A stretch of 6,269 nucleotides of DNA from Bryobacterales bacterium (GTDB taxonomy: Bacteria > Acidobacteriota > Terriglobia > Bryobacterales > Bryobacteraceae). How positions within the stretch are numbered: position 1 is the first letter of the stretch; the number at the start of each line of letters is the position of its first letter. Position numbers and translations under genes: made by a program. This document shows, piece by piece, positions 1 to 6,269 of this stretch. The notes under the pieces were generated by a model. It was not told the DNA's origin. It made no database searches and saw only the letters and a list, made by a program, of their open reading frames with translations. The stretch spans positions 1-6,269 of the forward strand of contig JAOAPP010000215.1 in NCBI GenBank assembly GCA_025462985.1, written 5' to 3'.

Positions 1-279
1 CCCCCAAAAAAGCTCGGTCACGTCAGCGAAAATGATGTTTCCATGAAGATCTTCACTGAGCGCTCCTGTCATATGCGCTTGTACCGAAGCGTTGCCGTTA
101 AATGCCATTCGCCTCGGGAGAGCATCCTTGAAATAGAGCATCCTTAGGTTTTCATCGATCCGCAGTGTCCAAATGACACCTTGGCCCATCAAATCTTGAA
201 CGTCACTAAGAAAGAATTGTTTGCCATGCCTGGGTCGGACCTCCACGATTTCCCCTGTCGTTTTGTACAGCTGAGCCAT
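1..279 (-). CDS. Small DUF3846-like protein of unknown function, 3' end outside the window
   Basis: The frame opens with ATG at 279 and stays open for 93 codons to the left edge, so the C-terminus is missing. The start is supported by a GAAAGG ribosome binding site 9 bases upstream. The protein begins MAQLYKTTGEIVEV, followed by FLSDVQDLMG (residues 23-32), MAFNGNASVQAHM (58-70) and HGNIIFADVTEL (79-90). This order (a short strand pair, a leucine/glutamine helix ending in a glycine turn, an asparagine/alanine segment, then a G-[DN]-hydrophobic strand) resembles the DUF3846 group of small proteins, often found in phage and plasmid settings; I make this match from memory at moderate confidence. 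No catalytic motif, signal peptide or membrane segment is visible. It is separated from the sugar operon by 164 bases and has its own likely promoter, so it is probably functionally unrelated. Its function is unknown. Confidence 0.7.
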   Translation of the reverse strand, partial: MAQLYKTTGEIVEVRPRHGKQFFLSDVQDLMGQGVIWTLRIDENLRMLYFKDALPRRMAFNGNASVQAHMTGALSEDLHGNIIFADVTELFWG

Positions 280-288
280 GGGTGTCGA

Positions 289-294
289 CCTTTC
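289..294 (-). promoter_or_regulatory. Ribosome binding site of the DUF3846-like gene
   Basis: On the minus strand GAAAGG lies 9 bases before the ATG at 279. It is the clearest Shine-Dalgarno-like site in the window and fixes the start of a gene that has no visible stop codon here. Confidence 0.6.
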
Positions 295-309
295 AAATTG
301 GGTGGTTTA

Positions 310-339
310 ACAATAGCAGCATTTGAGATTGAACGGCAA
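310..339 (-). promoter_or_regulatory. Candidate sigma-70-type promoter for the DUF3846-like gene
   Basis: Reading the minus strand, TTGCCG (339-334) is followed after 18 bases by TATTGT (315-310), a reasonable -35/-10 pair. Transcription would start near 303, giving a leader of about 24 bases with the ribosome binding site and the ATG at 279. It lies in the 164-base gap (280-443) after the GH130 gene. I see no rho-independent terminator in that gap, so read-through from the operon is also possible. This is a consensus match by eye only. Confidence 0.35.
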
Positions 340-443
340 TTTCTGTGCGGGTTACATCCGCAAGGCAGTGCGATCGCCTCGTGGAATCTCAATCCGCAGG
401 GAAGCGTGCCCAGAGGTTAGCTGGTGTCTAAGTCGGACGTTCC

Positions 444-1379
444 CTACTTCGCCAGTCTGCCGTGCTCCAGGCATAGGGCGACCAGATCCGAGACATTTGC
501 TTCACCCACGCACATGACCGTATCTGCGCCGCCCCAATAGATCTTCACGGTTCCATCAGGCTCCGGAACGGCTCCACAGGTGAACACCACGTTGTGGACA
601 TATCCAGTGATTTCCCACGGGTCCTCAGGTTGCAAGATCCACGAGTCGCCTACACCGATAACCTGTGCCGGGTTCTGCAGGTCATGAAGAGCAACCCCCA
701 AACGATAGACCGATCCATCCATCGTTCGGAAAACTCCGTGATAGATGGAAAGCCATCCCTGATCGGTTTTGATCGGCGGCGCGCCGGGACCGATCTTCAT
801 TTCATCCCAGTGATATGGTTCCGGCCTCATGATGAGCCGTGATTCACCCCAAAAACGTAGATCTGGAGAATAGGAAATCCAGATGGACCACGGGGCGATT
901 TCCGAATGGGGACGGTCAAGGCGGGCGTAGAGTCCATCGAACTTCTCGGGAAAGATCACCACATTCCGATGATCCGCCTGAGTAATGAGGGAGACCCGTT
1001 CCACCTGACTGAAGTCATTCGTCTTGGCCAGGGCGATCCGCACTCCGTTTCGCGAGTAGGCGCTGTAGGTGATGATGTACTTCCCTTCCAACTGGGTCAC
1101 GCGTGGATCCTCCACGCCGAACTCTTCATAGTCGGCAAAAGGCCGGTCACGGGCGGGAATCAGAAAGGGCTCTGGATCGGCGGAGAAGTGGAACCCGTCG
1201 GAGCTGCGGGCCAAACCGATGATGGACCGGCCCGTGCGGAGATGAGAGCGGAAAAGCATGATGTATTCGTCATGATGCTTTACCACCGCCGCGTTGTGAA
1301 CGGTTTCCACTGGGTAGGGGATCTCGGCCTTGGTGAGGATGGGGTTATGGCGGTATCGTCTGACAATGTCCGGTCTCAT
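444..1379 (-). CDS. GH130 family protein, probable beta-mannoside phosphorylase
   Basis: A 311-residue protein, the usual length for a single-domain five-bladed beta-propeller of family GH130. These enzymes cleave beta-mannosides, usually by phosphorolysis to mannose 1-phosphate. Visible landmarks in order: NPIL (12-15) at the first blade; LFRS (42-45); VEDPR (89-93), with D91 as the expected catalytic acid; DHRN (137-140); YARLDRP (151-157), with R153 and R156; MKIG (194-197), with K195; YHGV (213-216), with H214; and YVHNVVFTCG (260-269). The Arg, Lys and His positions match those that usually hold phosphate in GH130 phosphorylases, so phosphorolysis is more likely than hydrolysis. The substrate linkage (beta-1,2, beta-1,4, or mannosyl-glucose/GlcNAc) cannot be told. 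There is no signal peptide, so it should be cytoplasmic. Its ATG overlaps the TGA of the upstream glycosyltransferase (ATGA, 1379-1376), which indicates translational coupling. It is the last gene of the operon. Confidence 0.9.
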   Translation of the reverse strand: MRPDIVRRYRHNPILTKAEIPYPVETVHNAAVVKHHDEYIMLFRSHLRTGRSIIGLARSSDGFHFSADPEPFLIPARDRPFADYEEFGVEDPRVTQLEGKYIITYSAYSRNGVRIALAKTNDFSQVERVSLITQADHRNVVIFPEKFDGLYARLDRPHSEIAPWSIWISYSPDLRFWGESRLIMRPEPYHWDEMKIGPGAPPIKTDQGWLSIYHGVFRTMDGSVYRLGVALHDLQNPAQVIGVGDSWILQPEDPWEITGYVHNVVFTCGAVPEPDGTVKIYWGGADTVMCVGEANVSDLVALCLEHGRLAK

Positions 1380-2413
1380 CGTCTTTTCGCTTCCAGGTCA
1401 AAGATCGTCGCGTAAACCCGCTCGTACGCCTCCACCATGGTCTCGACAGAAAAGTACTGCTGGACCCGTTGGTGGCAAGAGCGCCGATCCATTTCAGAAA
1501 GGTGTTCCAGCGCCCGCACGGCCTCTTTGACGTCGTTGACCAGAAAACCCGTCCGGCCGTGTTCGATGACCTCGCGACAGGAACCGAGATCCATGGCGAT
1601 TGCGGGAACGCCCGCGCAATTCGCTTCGGCGAGAACTAGCCCGAAGCGCTCCGGAATAGTGTTCATATGCAGGAGAGCGGAGGCGCGCGCGAACAGCGCA
1701 TTCTTTTCGGCTACACCGACCGGACCAACGTAGGAGATCCTGCAGCCATCGATGTGCGGCTTGACCTGAGTTTCAAAATAGGACGTGTCCTGGATGATTC
1801 CAGCAATGACAAGCGGCCTGCCACTCAAACGAGCGACTTCGATCGCAAGATGAACGCCTTTGTCCGGATGAATGCGGCCGAGAAAAACCAGGTTATCCCC
1901 AGCAGTTGGCTGAAGCGGATACAACGAGGTGTCAATGCCGTTATAGACCGTCGCCAGATAATTCAGCCCGGCGGAACGATCGGAGTCGCTGACAGATACA
2001 AAATATCCATCACGGTACTTCTCGTAAACGGGCATTATCTGCGGCGATGAGAATCCATGGACGGTCGTCAGGACGGGCGTTCTGACCAACCGGCTGAAGG
2101 CCAGCGCCATAAAATCGTAGTGGCTGTGGATGAGATCGAACTCAGCGGCATGTTCGAAGACTTCCGAGAGATGAAGGTATTCCGCCACCTTGGGATCAAC
2201 AGAGCGGTCCTCTTCGTATCCCTTGTCCACCACGGCATGCAGATGCGCCGCCGTTACTGAGTTCGCCGTAGCGAAGAGCGTTACATCCCAGCCGCGAGCG
2301 ACGAGGCCCTCCGTGATGTTACTGGCCACGGTCTCCCAAGCGCCATATTGTTGAGGCGGGGTTCGCCACGCGACGGGCGACAGAACAGCCACTCTCTCCT
2401 TGCGCGCGTCCAT
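1376..2413 (-). CDS. GT4-type glycosyltransferase (GT-B fold)
   Basis: A 345-residue stand-alone retaining glycosyltransferase of the GT4 type, which transfers a sugar from a nucleotide donor to a glycan or small acceptor. The N-terminal acceptor domain holds a YGAWETVASN segment (23-32, the common glycine-rich loop region), HSHYD (96-100) and TVHGF (117-121). The C-terminal donor domain starts near residue 173 with LVFLGRIHPDKG (175-186), the usual donor-domain strand and lysine, and carries the full EX7E motif in ERFGLVLAE (E255 and E263), followed by AGVPAIA and the EVIEHGRTGFLV stretch. No transmembrane helix or signal peptide is seen. It starts with ATG at 2413, with a weak AGGAAC site 12 bases upstream that overlaps the stop codon of the preceding GH130 gene. 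It overlaps the next GH130 gene by 4 bases. Being placed between two GH130 genes suggests a mannosyl donor or mannoside acceptor, but this is inference. Confidence 0.93.
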   Translation of the reverse strand: MDARKERVAVLSPVAWRTPPQQYGAWETVASNITEGLVARGWDVTLFATANSVTAAHLHAVVDKGYEEDRSVDPKVAEYLHLSEVFEHAAEFDLIHSHYDFMALAFSRLVRTPVLTTVHGFSSPQIMPVYEKYRDGYFVSVSDSDRSAGLNYLATVYNGIDTSLYPLQPTAGDNLVFLGRIHPDKGVHLAIEVARLSGRPLVIAGIIQDTSYFETQVKPHIDGCRISYVGPVGVAEKNALFARASALLHMNTIPERFGLVLAEANCAGVPAIAMDLGSCREVIEHGRTGFLVNDVKEAVRALEHLSEMDRRSCHQRVQQYFSVETMVEAYERVYATIFDLEAKRR

Positions 2414-2429
2414 GTGATTGGTGTCGTTC

Positions 2430-3929
2430 CTAGTTCATTGCCGACAACAGTTGGCTTAACGGTGCGGTTGCAAAACCCGTGGCGTGATCGGCAAGGGCAT
2501 AAGGGATGATCAATTCGCCCTGGTGAACAATAGCGCCGCAAGTATAAACAACGTTTGGCACGTAACCTTCCCGTTCGTTTTCGTTTGGCGTCAGCAAAGG
2601 TTCGCGCAGACGGCCGATTACTTTTCTTGGATCGTCGCGGTCCAGAAGAAAAGCGCCAATGCAGTACTTGCGTAGCGGGCCAACACCATGGCTGAGAACC
2701 AGCCAGCCGGCCTCGGTCTCGATGGGTGACCCGCAGTTCCCAATTTGCACCAACTCCCAGGGGAAGGCAGGCTTCAACAGCATTGTGCGCTCATGCCAGA
2801 AATGGATGTCATCAGAGAACATGATGTAGATGTTCTCGTTGTCCTGACGAGAGAGCATGGCATACCGGCCATTGATCTTGCGGGGAAAAATAGCCATTCC
2901 TTTGTTCTCGGCAGCCGGGCCGTTCAGGGTGACGAACCGAAACAGAAGGAAATCGGAGGTCTCAATGAGCTCTGGCATAATCACCTTGCCATCGTAAGCA
3001 GTGAACGTCGCATAATAAACGTTTGTGCCGTCGTCATTTCTAAAGCAAACGAAGCGGGCGTCTTCAATACCGTTGCGTTGCGACGGCGTGGCGGGAAAGA
3101 TGATTCGTTGCGACAATGATTGGTGGCGCTGGAATTGAACTTCGTGGTTCGATAAAGCCAACATCCGAATTCCCTGCGCAGTTTCCTCATCCCCACGTAC
3201 ATTGGCATTTAGAACGCGAGATTGCGCCAATTCCGTTTGAAGATTAATCAGGAGTTCTTCAAGCGTGAATAAGTCGCTCAGGTTATCCGTTACATTGCGC
3301 GCAAATTCGCCCATCAGGCGCAATTCGAGCAACTTTCTCGTAAACTGCATTTTTTCGTATTGCGGGTTCGGCGTTTGACGCGGCTCGGCAATGAGACCGC
3401 TGGCTTCGTCTATTTCGATCCGGTTGTCCGAATGTATTAGACCAGTACGAAACGTAATTGACGAGATGTGCCCTTCGCCCGTGGCGCGCAAACTGAGAAC
3501 GAACCGGAGAGCGTTCGGCGGTACATTTGTCTGATCCGGGTGTGGAACGATGGACGGATTGAACAGCGCCGCAGATTCCAGCGAGTATTCGGCCATGAAG
3601 TAGGAGCCGATCAAAAGCTTGCGCTGGGAAGTAATATGCGCATCGGCAACCAGCAACTCACGAAGTTGTTCGAAGCGCTCCCCAAAGAGCTCGTTGATTC
3701 GTTCGTGCCGTTGTGAGAACTCGGCGGAGACTTCTTCAAGAAGAAGCCCGACGCGATCTTCCGGAAGCGACATAATCCGTGTGATGATCCTGGAAATCCG
3801 CTGGGAATCACCCGGAATGAAAGGCCGAAGAAGGACTCTCGACTGGTCGGGTTTCAAGATTGTGGTCGTACGTGTGACGTCGATCGACGTGGGCGCCTTT
3901 TGAGGAGTCGTGAGAAAAGTGCGGGACAT
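2430..3929 (-). CDS. Long GH130-type protein with helical extension and insertion
   Basis: A 499-residue protein whose propeller is recognisably GH130, but which is about 190 residues longer than the common form. Residues 1-118 look helical (for example EDRVGLLLEEV and ERFEQLRELLV). The propeller starts at FNPSIV (123-128) and LSLRA (145-149). A second charged, helical stretch (about 190-270) is inserted before the catalytic segment IEDAR (288-292), with D290 as the expected catalytic acid. Then follow YAMLSRQ (356-362), VQIG (394-397), LSHGV (412-416) and YVPNVVYTCG (456-465). Compared with the short paralogue in this operon, R153 becomes M358 and K195 becomes Q395, while R361 and H414 are kept, so the phosphate site is altered. 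It could be a phosphorylase with different specificity, or a mannosidase. There is no signal peptide. Its ATG directly follows the TAA of the upstream gene with no clear ribosome binding site, so it is probably translated by coupling. Confidence 0.88.
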   Translation of the reverse strand: MSRTFLTTPQKAPTSIDVTRTTTILKPDQSRVLLRPFIPGDSQRISRIITRIMSLPEDRVGLLLEEVSAEFSQRHERINELFGERFEQLRELLVADAHITSQRKLLIGSYFMAEYSLESAALFNPSIVPHPDQTNVPPNALRFVLSLRATGEGHISSITFRTGLIHSDNRIEIDEASGLIAEPRQTPNPQYEKMQFTRKLLELRLMGEFARNVTDNLSDLFTLEELLINLQTELAQSRVLNANVRGDEETAQGIRMLALSNHEVQFQRHQSLSQRIIFPATPSQRNGIEDARFVCFRNDDGTNVYYATFTAYDGKVIMPELIETSDFLLFRFVTLNGPAAENKGMAIFPRKINGRYAMLSRQDNENIYIMFSDDIHFWHERTMLLKPAFPWELVQIGNCGSPIETEAGWLVLSHGVGPLRKYCIGAFLLDRDDPRKVIGRLREPLLTPNENEREGYVPNVVYTCGAIVHQGELIIPYALADHATGFATAPLSQLLSAMN

Positions 3930-6269
3930 TTATTTTTCGGAGGCTATGGGCTGCCTGAAGCTTGTGAGCATGTTTTGGGTGAGTTGCAATTCAGCGAGCG
4001 AAAGCAAGAACGCCAAAGTAGATTCGGCACCCTGGTTTCCGTTGGCCCGGTCGACGTGCAATCCATCGAGGCAGCCGCCCGTTTCAGGAGAGTAGAGTTC
4101 GAGACCCAGATCGTTCCAGCCGATGAACCAATCAAACGCACGTTGGGCCTCTTTGTACCACCATCGATCGGCTGTCGCCCGATACGCTGCCAAGCACGCC
4201 GAGACAGTCGACTGAGCCTCGACAGGCTGCTGGTCAAAGTTGGCGCGGGCGCCTCCGCGACGGTAGAAGCCGTTGGTGCCGATGGGTCGGAAATGGCCCT
4301 TCTCAGAAACCTGCAACTCCGTGAGCCAGCGCAGAGTCTGCAATCCCACTTCAAGCACGGCGGTTTGTCCAGTCGCGCTGCCAGTGAGAATTAAAGCGTG
4401 GGGAAGCTTCGCATTGTCGTAGGAGAGAGATTGCTCGAACCACTGCCAGCCAGGATGGGCGGTCTTAGCAAAAATCTCCATTAGACGCGAGGTCAGCATG
4501 TCTCGGGTCTGGCTGACCATGCTGTCGCCGCTCAATCGATGCAGATATTCATGAATACCGATCAGACCGAATGCCCATGCGCGGGGAGAAGTCAGTGTGG
4601 TCAACGTCGGTAGAGCTGAAGCGAACAACTGCCCGGCCATCATTTGAAAGCTTCGGAACGGAGATCGGCCAACCGCCATCCCCAAAGCCCAGAGAGCGCG
4701 GCCTTGAGAATCCTCCGACTGTTCTCCGTCCATCCAGCGTCGATCGAAACTCATGAAATTGTGAAAGCGCAATGTCTGCCGGTCGAACGCATGGTGAAGA
4801 AAGGCAGCGTACGTTGTACCGAGCGTTCTCACCTGTTCGGGATCTTCTCCGAGTTCACCAAGAAGCATGCTCAGGATGAACGCACGGGCATTGTCGTCCG
4901 TGCAATAACCTTCGAGAAAGTCGGGAACGCTGAATATGGCGTGCTGGAACATCCCAGTCGAGTCGGTCATGCGCAGCAGGTGATTCAGCTTCAGCTCCGG
5001 CAACTCGCGCGGCTTTTGGTCAAGTGTTTTTGTGGCGAGAGATTTTCGCGCCTGCGCGCCCGCTTCGAGGCGTGACAACTCAAAGGAGTGCATATACTGC
5101 TGCGCAACGTTGCTCCAGACCATCTCGCGCCCCAGCTTGTAAGCATTCTTGCGGATCGCGTGGCGACGTGTATCGTCCCGTAACAAGGCGATCACCTCGC
5201 GTGCGATGGCGCAGGCATCGCCAAACGGAACCAGGACGCCGCGATCTTCCGCCAACAGTTCCGCGGCATGCCAATAAGGAGTTGAAACCACGGCTTTCCC
5301 CGCGCCGAATGTGTACGCCAGCGTGCCCGAGGTAATCTGAGCCTCGTTGAGGTAAGGAGTGATATAGATATCTGCGGCCCCGATGAACTCCTTCAGGTTC
5401 TCCAGGTCTACAAAGCGGTTATAAAAGATGACATTCTTTTCAACGTTGTTCTTTTTCGCGAGCATTTCGAGGCTCAGACGATATGCTTCGCCGTGTTCGC
5501 GCAGCTCGTTTGAATGTGTTGCGCCAAGCACGATATAAACAACTTCCGGAAACTCCGAGACAATCTCGGGCAGCGCATTCAGAACGTTCTCGATACCTTT
5601 GTTGGGCGAAAGAAGCCCGAACGTGAGCAGTACAATCTTACCTTCCACTCCGAACTGGTCTTTGAAGTAGCTAGGGTCGACAAATCCGACGTCGGGAATT
5701 CCATGAGGGATCAGATCGAGCTTGGCCTCTGGCGCGCTATAGATCTCGCCGAGCATTTGCCGGCCACGCTCAGACATCACGACAAGCCGTGTGGAGAGCG
5801 AAATTAGTTCCTGCATCACGAGGCGCTGGTCCGTTCTCGGCTCGCGCAAAACTGTGTGCAAAGTTGTGACCACAGGCATCCTGAGTTCGCGCAGAAAGGC
5901 TAGGACATGACCGCCAGCGGTCCCGCCGAATATGCCGAACTCGTGCTGGAGACAGACGATATCGACGTTGCTGATATTGAGATAGTCGGCGGCGCGCAGG
6001 TACGACGAGAGATCCTGCTCGTCAATCTCAAAGCGGACGACTTCCGGATATTCGTAACCGGTTTTCAGATCATTGACTGAGACGGAGAGACACTGACTTT
6101 GGGGATAAGCGGCGGCCACAGCCGTGAGCAGATCCGACGTAAACGTGGCGATGCCGCATTTCCGTGGCAGATAATCGGCAACAAATGCGATTTTCCGTAC
6201 TCTAGAATGCGGTTCTTTGAGGATCTTCTCTGTAGGGCCATGCGGCCGTAAATGCTCTAGCAAGCTCTT
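3930..6269 (-). CDS. Fusion protein: GT4-type glycosyltransferase plus (alpha/alpha)6-barrel glycosidase-like domain; 5' end probably outside the window
   Basis: The frame is open from the right edge to TAA at 3932-3930. The only initiation codon upstream of the first domain is a TTG at 6263 (777 residues if used), and it has no visible ribosome binding site in the 6 bases present, so the true start may lie outside. Numbering below is from that TTG. Residues 24-395 form a GT-B glycosyltransferase: KIAFVADYLPRKCGIATF (24-41), LQHEFGIFGG (105-114), TLHTV (134-138), PHGIP (186-190), FGLLSPNKG (215-223, donor site) and the ITSGTLAYTFGAGKAVVSTP region (310-329). The EX7E motif is degenerate: E307 is present but position 315 is Leu. 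After a charged linker (about 396-425), residues 426-760 are helix-rich with acidic and aromatic motifs: YCTDDNAR (453-460), EDSQGRALWALG (517-528), SLSYDNAKLPHA (612-623), NFDQQPVEAQ (675-684) and NQGAESTLAFLL (743-754). This resembles (alpha/alpha)6 six-hairpin glycosidase folds; its catalytic activity is unknown. No membrane segment is seen. It is the first visible gene of the operon. Confidence 0.88.
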   Translation of the reverse strand, partial: KSLLEHLRPHGPTEKILKEPHSRVRKIAFVADYLPRKCGIATFTSDLLTAVAAAYPQSQCLSVSVNDLKTGYEYPEVVRFEIDEQDLSSYLRAADYLNISNVDIVCLQHEFGIFGGTAGGHVLAFLRELRMPVVTTLHTVLREPRTDQRLVMQELISLSTRLVVMSERGRQMLGEIYSAPEAKLDLIPHGIPDVGFVDPSYFKDQFGVEGKIVLLTFGLLSPNKGIENVLNALPEIVSEFPEVVYIVLGATHSNELREHGEAYRLSLEMLAKKNNVEKNVIFYNRFVDLENLKEFIGAADIYITPYLNEAQITSGTLAYTFGAGKAVVSTPYWHAAELLAEDRGVLVPFGDACAIAREVIALLRDDTRRHAIRKNAYKLGREMVWSNVAQQYMHSFELSRLEAGAQARKSLATKTLDQKPRELPELKLNHLLRMTDSTGMFQHAIFSVPDFLEGYCTDDNARAFILSMLLGELGEDPEQVRTLGTTYAAFLHHAFDRQTLRFHNFMSFDRRWMDGEQSEDSQGRALWALGMAVGRSPFRSFQMMAGQLFASALPTLTTLTSPRAWAFGLIGIHEYLHRLSGDSMVSQTRDMLTSRLMEIFAKTAHPGWQWFEQSLSYDNAKLPHALILTGSATGQTAVLEVGLQTLRWLTELQVSEKGHFRPIGTNGFYRRGGARANFDQQPVEAQSTVSACLAAYRATADRWWYKEAQRAFDWFIGWNDLGLELYSPETGGCLDGLHVDRANGNQGAESTLAFLLSLAELQLTQNMLTSFRQPIASEK

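Noticed and set aside
370..377. Single GCGATCGC octamer, the same as the cyanobacterial HIP1 palindrome
   Set aside because: HIP1 is meaningful only when highly repeated. I noticed only this copy, so it does not support a cyanobacterial origin.
323..392. Inverted 8-base repeat TTGAGATT (323-330) and AATCTCAA (385-392) upstream of the DUF3846-like gene
   Set aside because: The arms are short, 54 bases apart and do not extend. An 8-base match in a gap of this size is weak evidence for an operator or a hairpin.
395..443. Possible terminator after the short GH130 gene
   Set aside because: The best pairing (GGG with CCC around 399-411) has almost no stem and is not followed by a T-run on the minus strand, so no rho-independent terminator is called.
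906..1415. A 169-codon open frame on the plus strand opposite the short GH130 gene
   Set aside because: It lies wholly antisense to a well-conserved GH130 coding region and its translation shows no recognisable domain. It is best explained as a shadow of GC-biased codon use, like the other plus-strand frames in the window.
3900..4394. A 164-codon plus-strand open frame opposite the end of the fusion gene
   Set aside because: It is antisense to the clearly folded helical domain. No family motifs are seen, and the coding signal is on the minus strand.

Overview
The window carries one compact block of carbohydrate-active genes, all on the minus strand, followed by the start of a small unrelated gene. 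Base composition is moderately GC-rich, coding density is high, and there are no RNA genes, insertion sequences or CRISPR repeats. The sequence suggests a free-living soil or environmental Gram-negative-type bacterium. Acidobacteriota is my guess from the style of the proteins, but nothing here is diagnostic, so the taxonomy is low confidence.

Layout in the direction of transcription, right to left: (1) 6269-3930, a large two-domain protein with an N-terminal GT4-type (GT-B fold) glycosyltransferase and a C-terminal domain that looks like an (alpha/alpha)6-barrel glycosidase-like module; its 5' end probably lies outside the window. (2) 3929-2430, a long GH130-type beta-propeller protein with extra helical regions. 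(3) 2413-1376, a stand-alone GT4 glycosyltransferase. (4) 1379-444, a short, canonical GH130 protein that keeps the residues typical of mannoside phosphorylases. The junctions are a directly abutting stop/start, a 16-base gap and a 4-base ATGA overlap, so these four genes almost certainly form one translationally coupled operon. (5) After a 164-base gap holding a plausible sigma-70-type promoter and a good ribosome binding site, a small gene resembling the DUF3846 group starts at 279 and runs off the left edge.

Inference: the operon alternates glycosyltransferase, GH130, glycosyltransferase, GH130. GH130 enzymes act on beta-mannosides, mostly as phosphorylases that release mannose 1-phosphate. 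None of the proteins shows an obvious signal peptide, so the simplest reading is a cytoplasmic system that builds a manno-oligosaccharide or related glycan from sugar nucleotides and trims or recycles it by phosphorolysis. The product, donor sugar and direction of the GH130 reactions cannot be read from the sequence. The domain fusion and the two divergent GH130 paralogues are the most unusual parts of the window.
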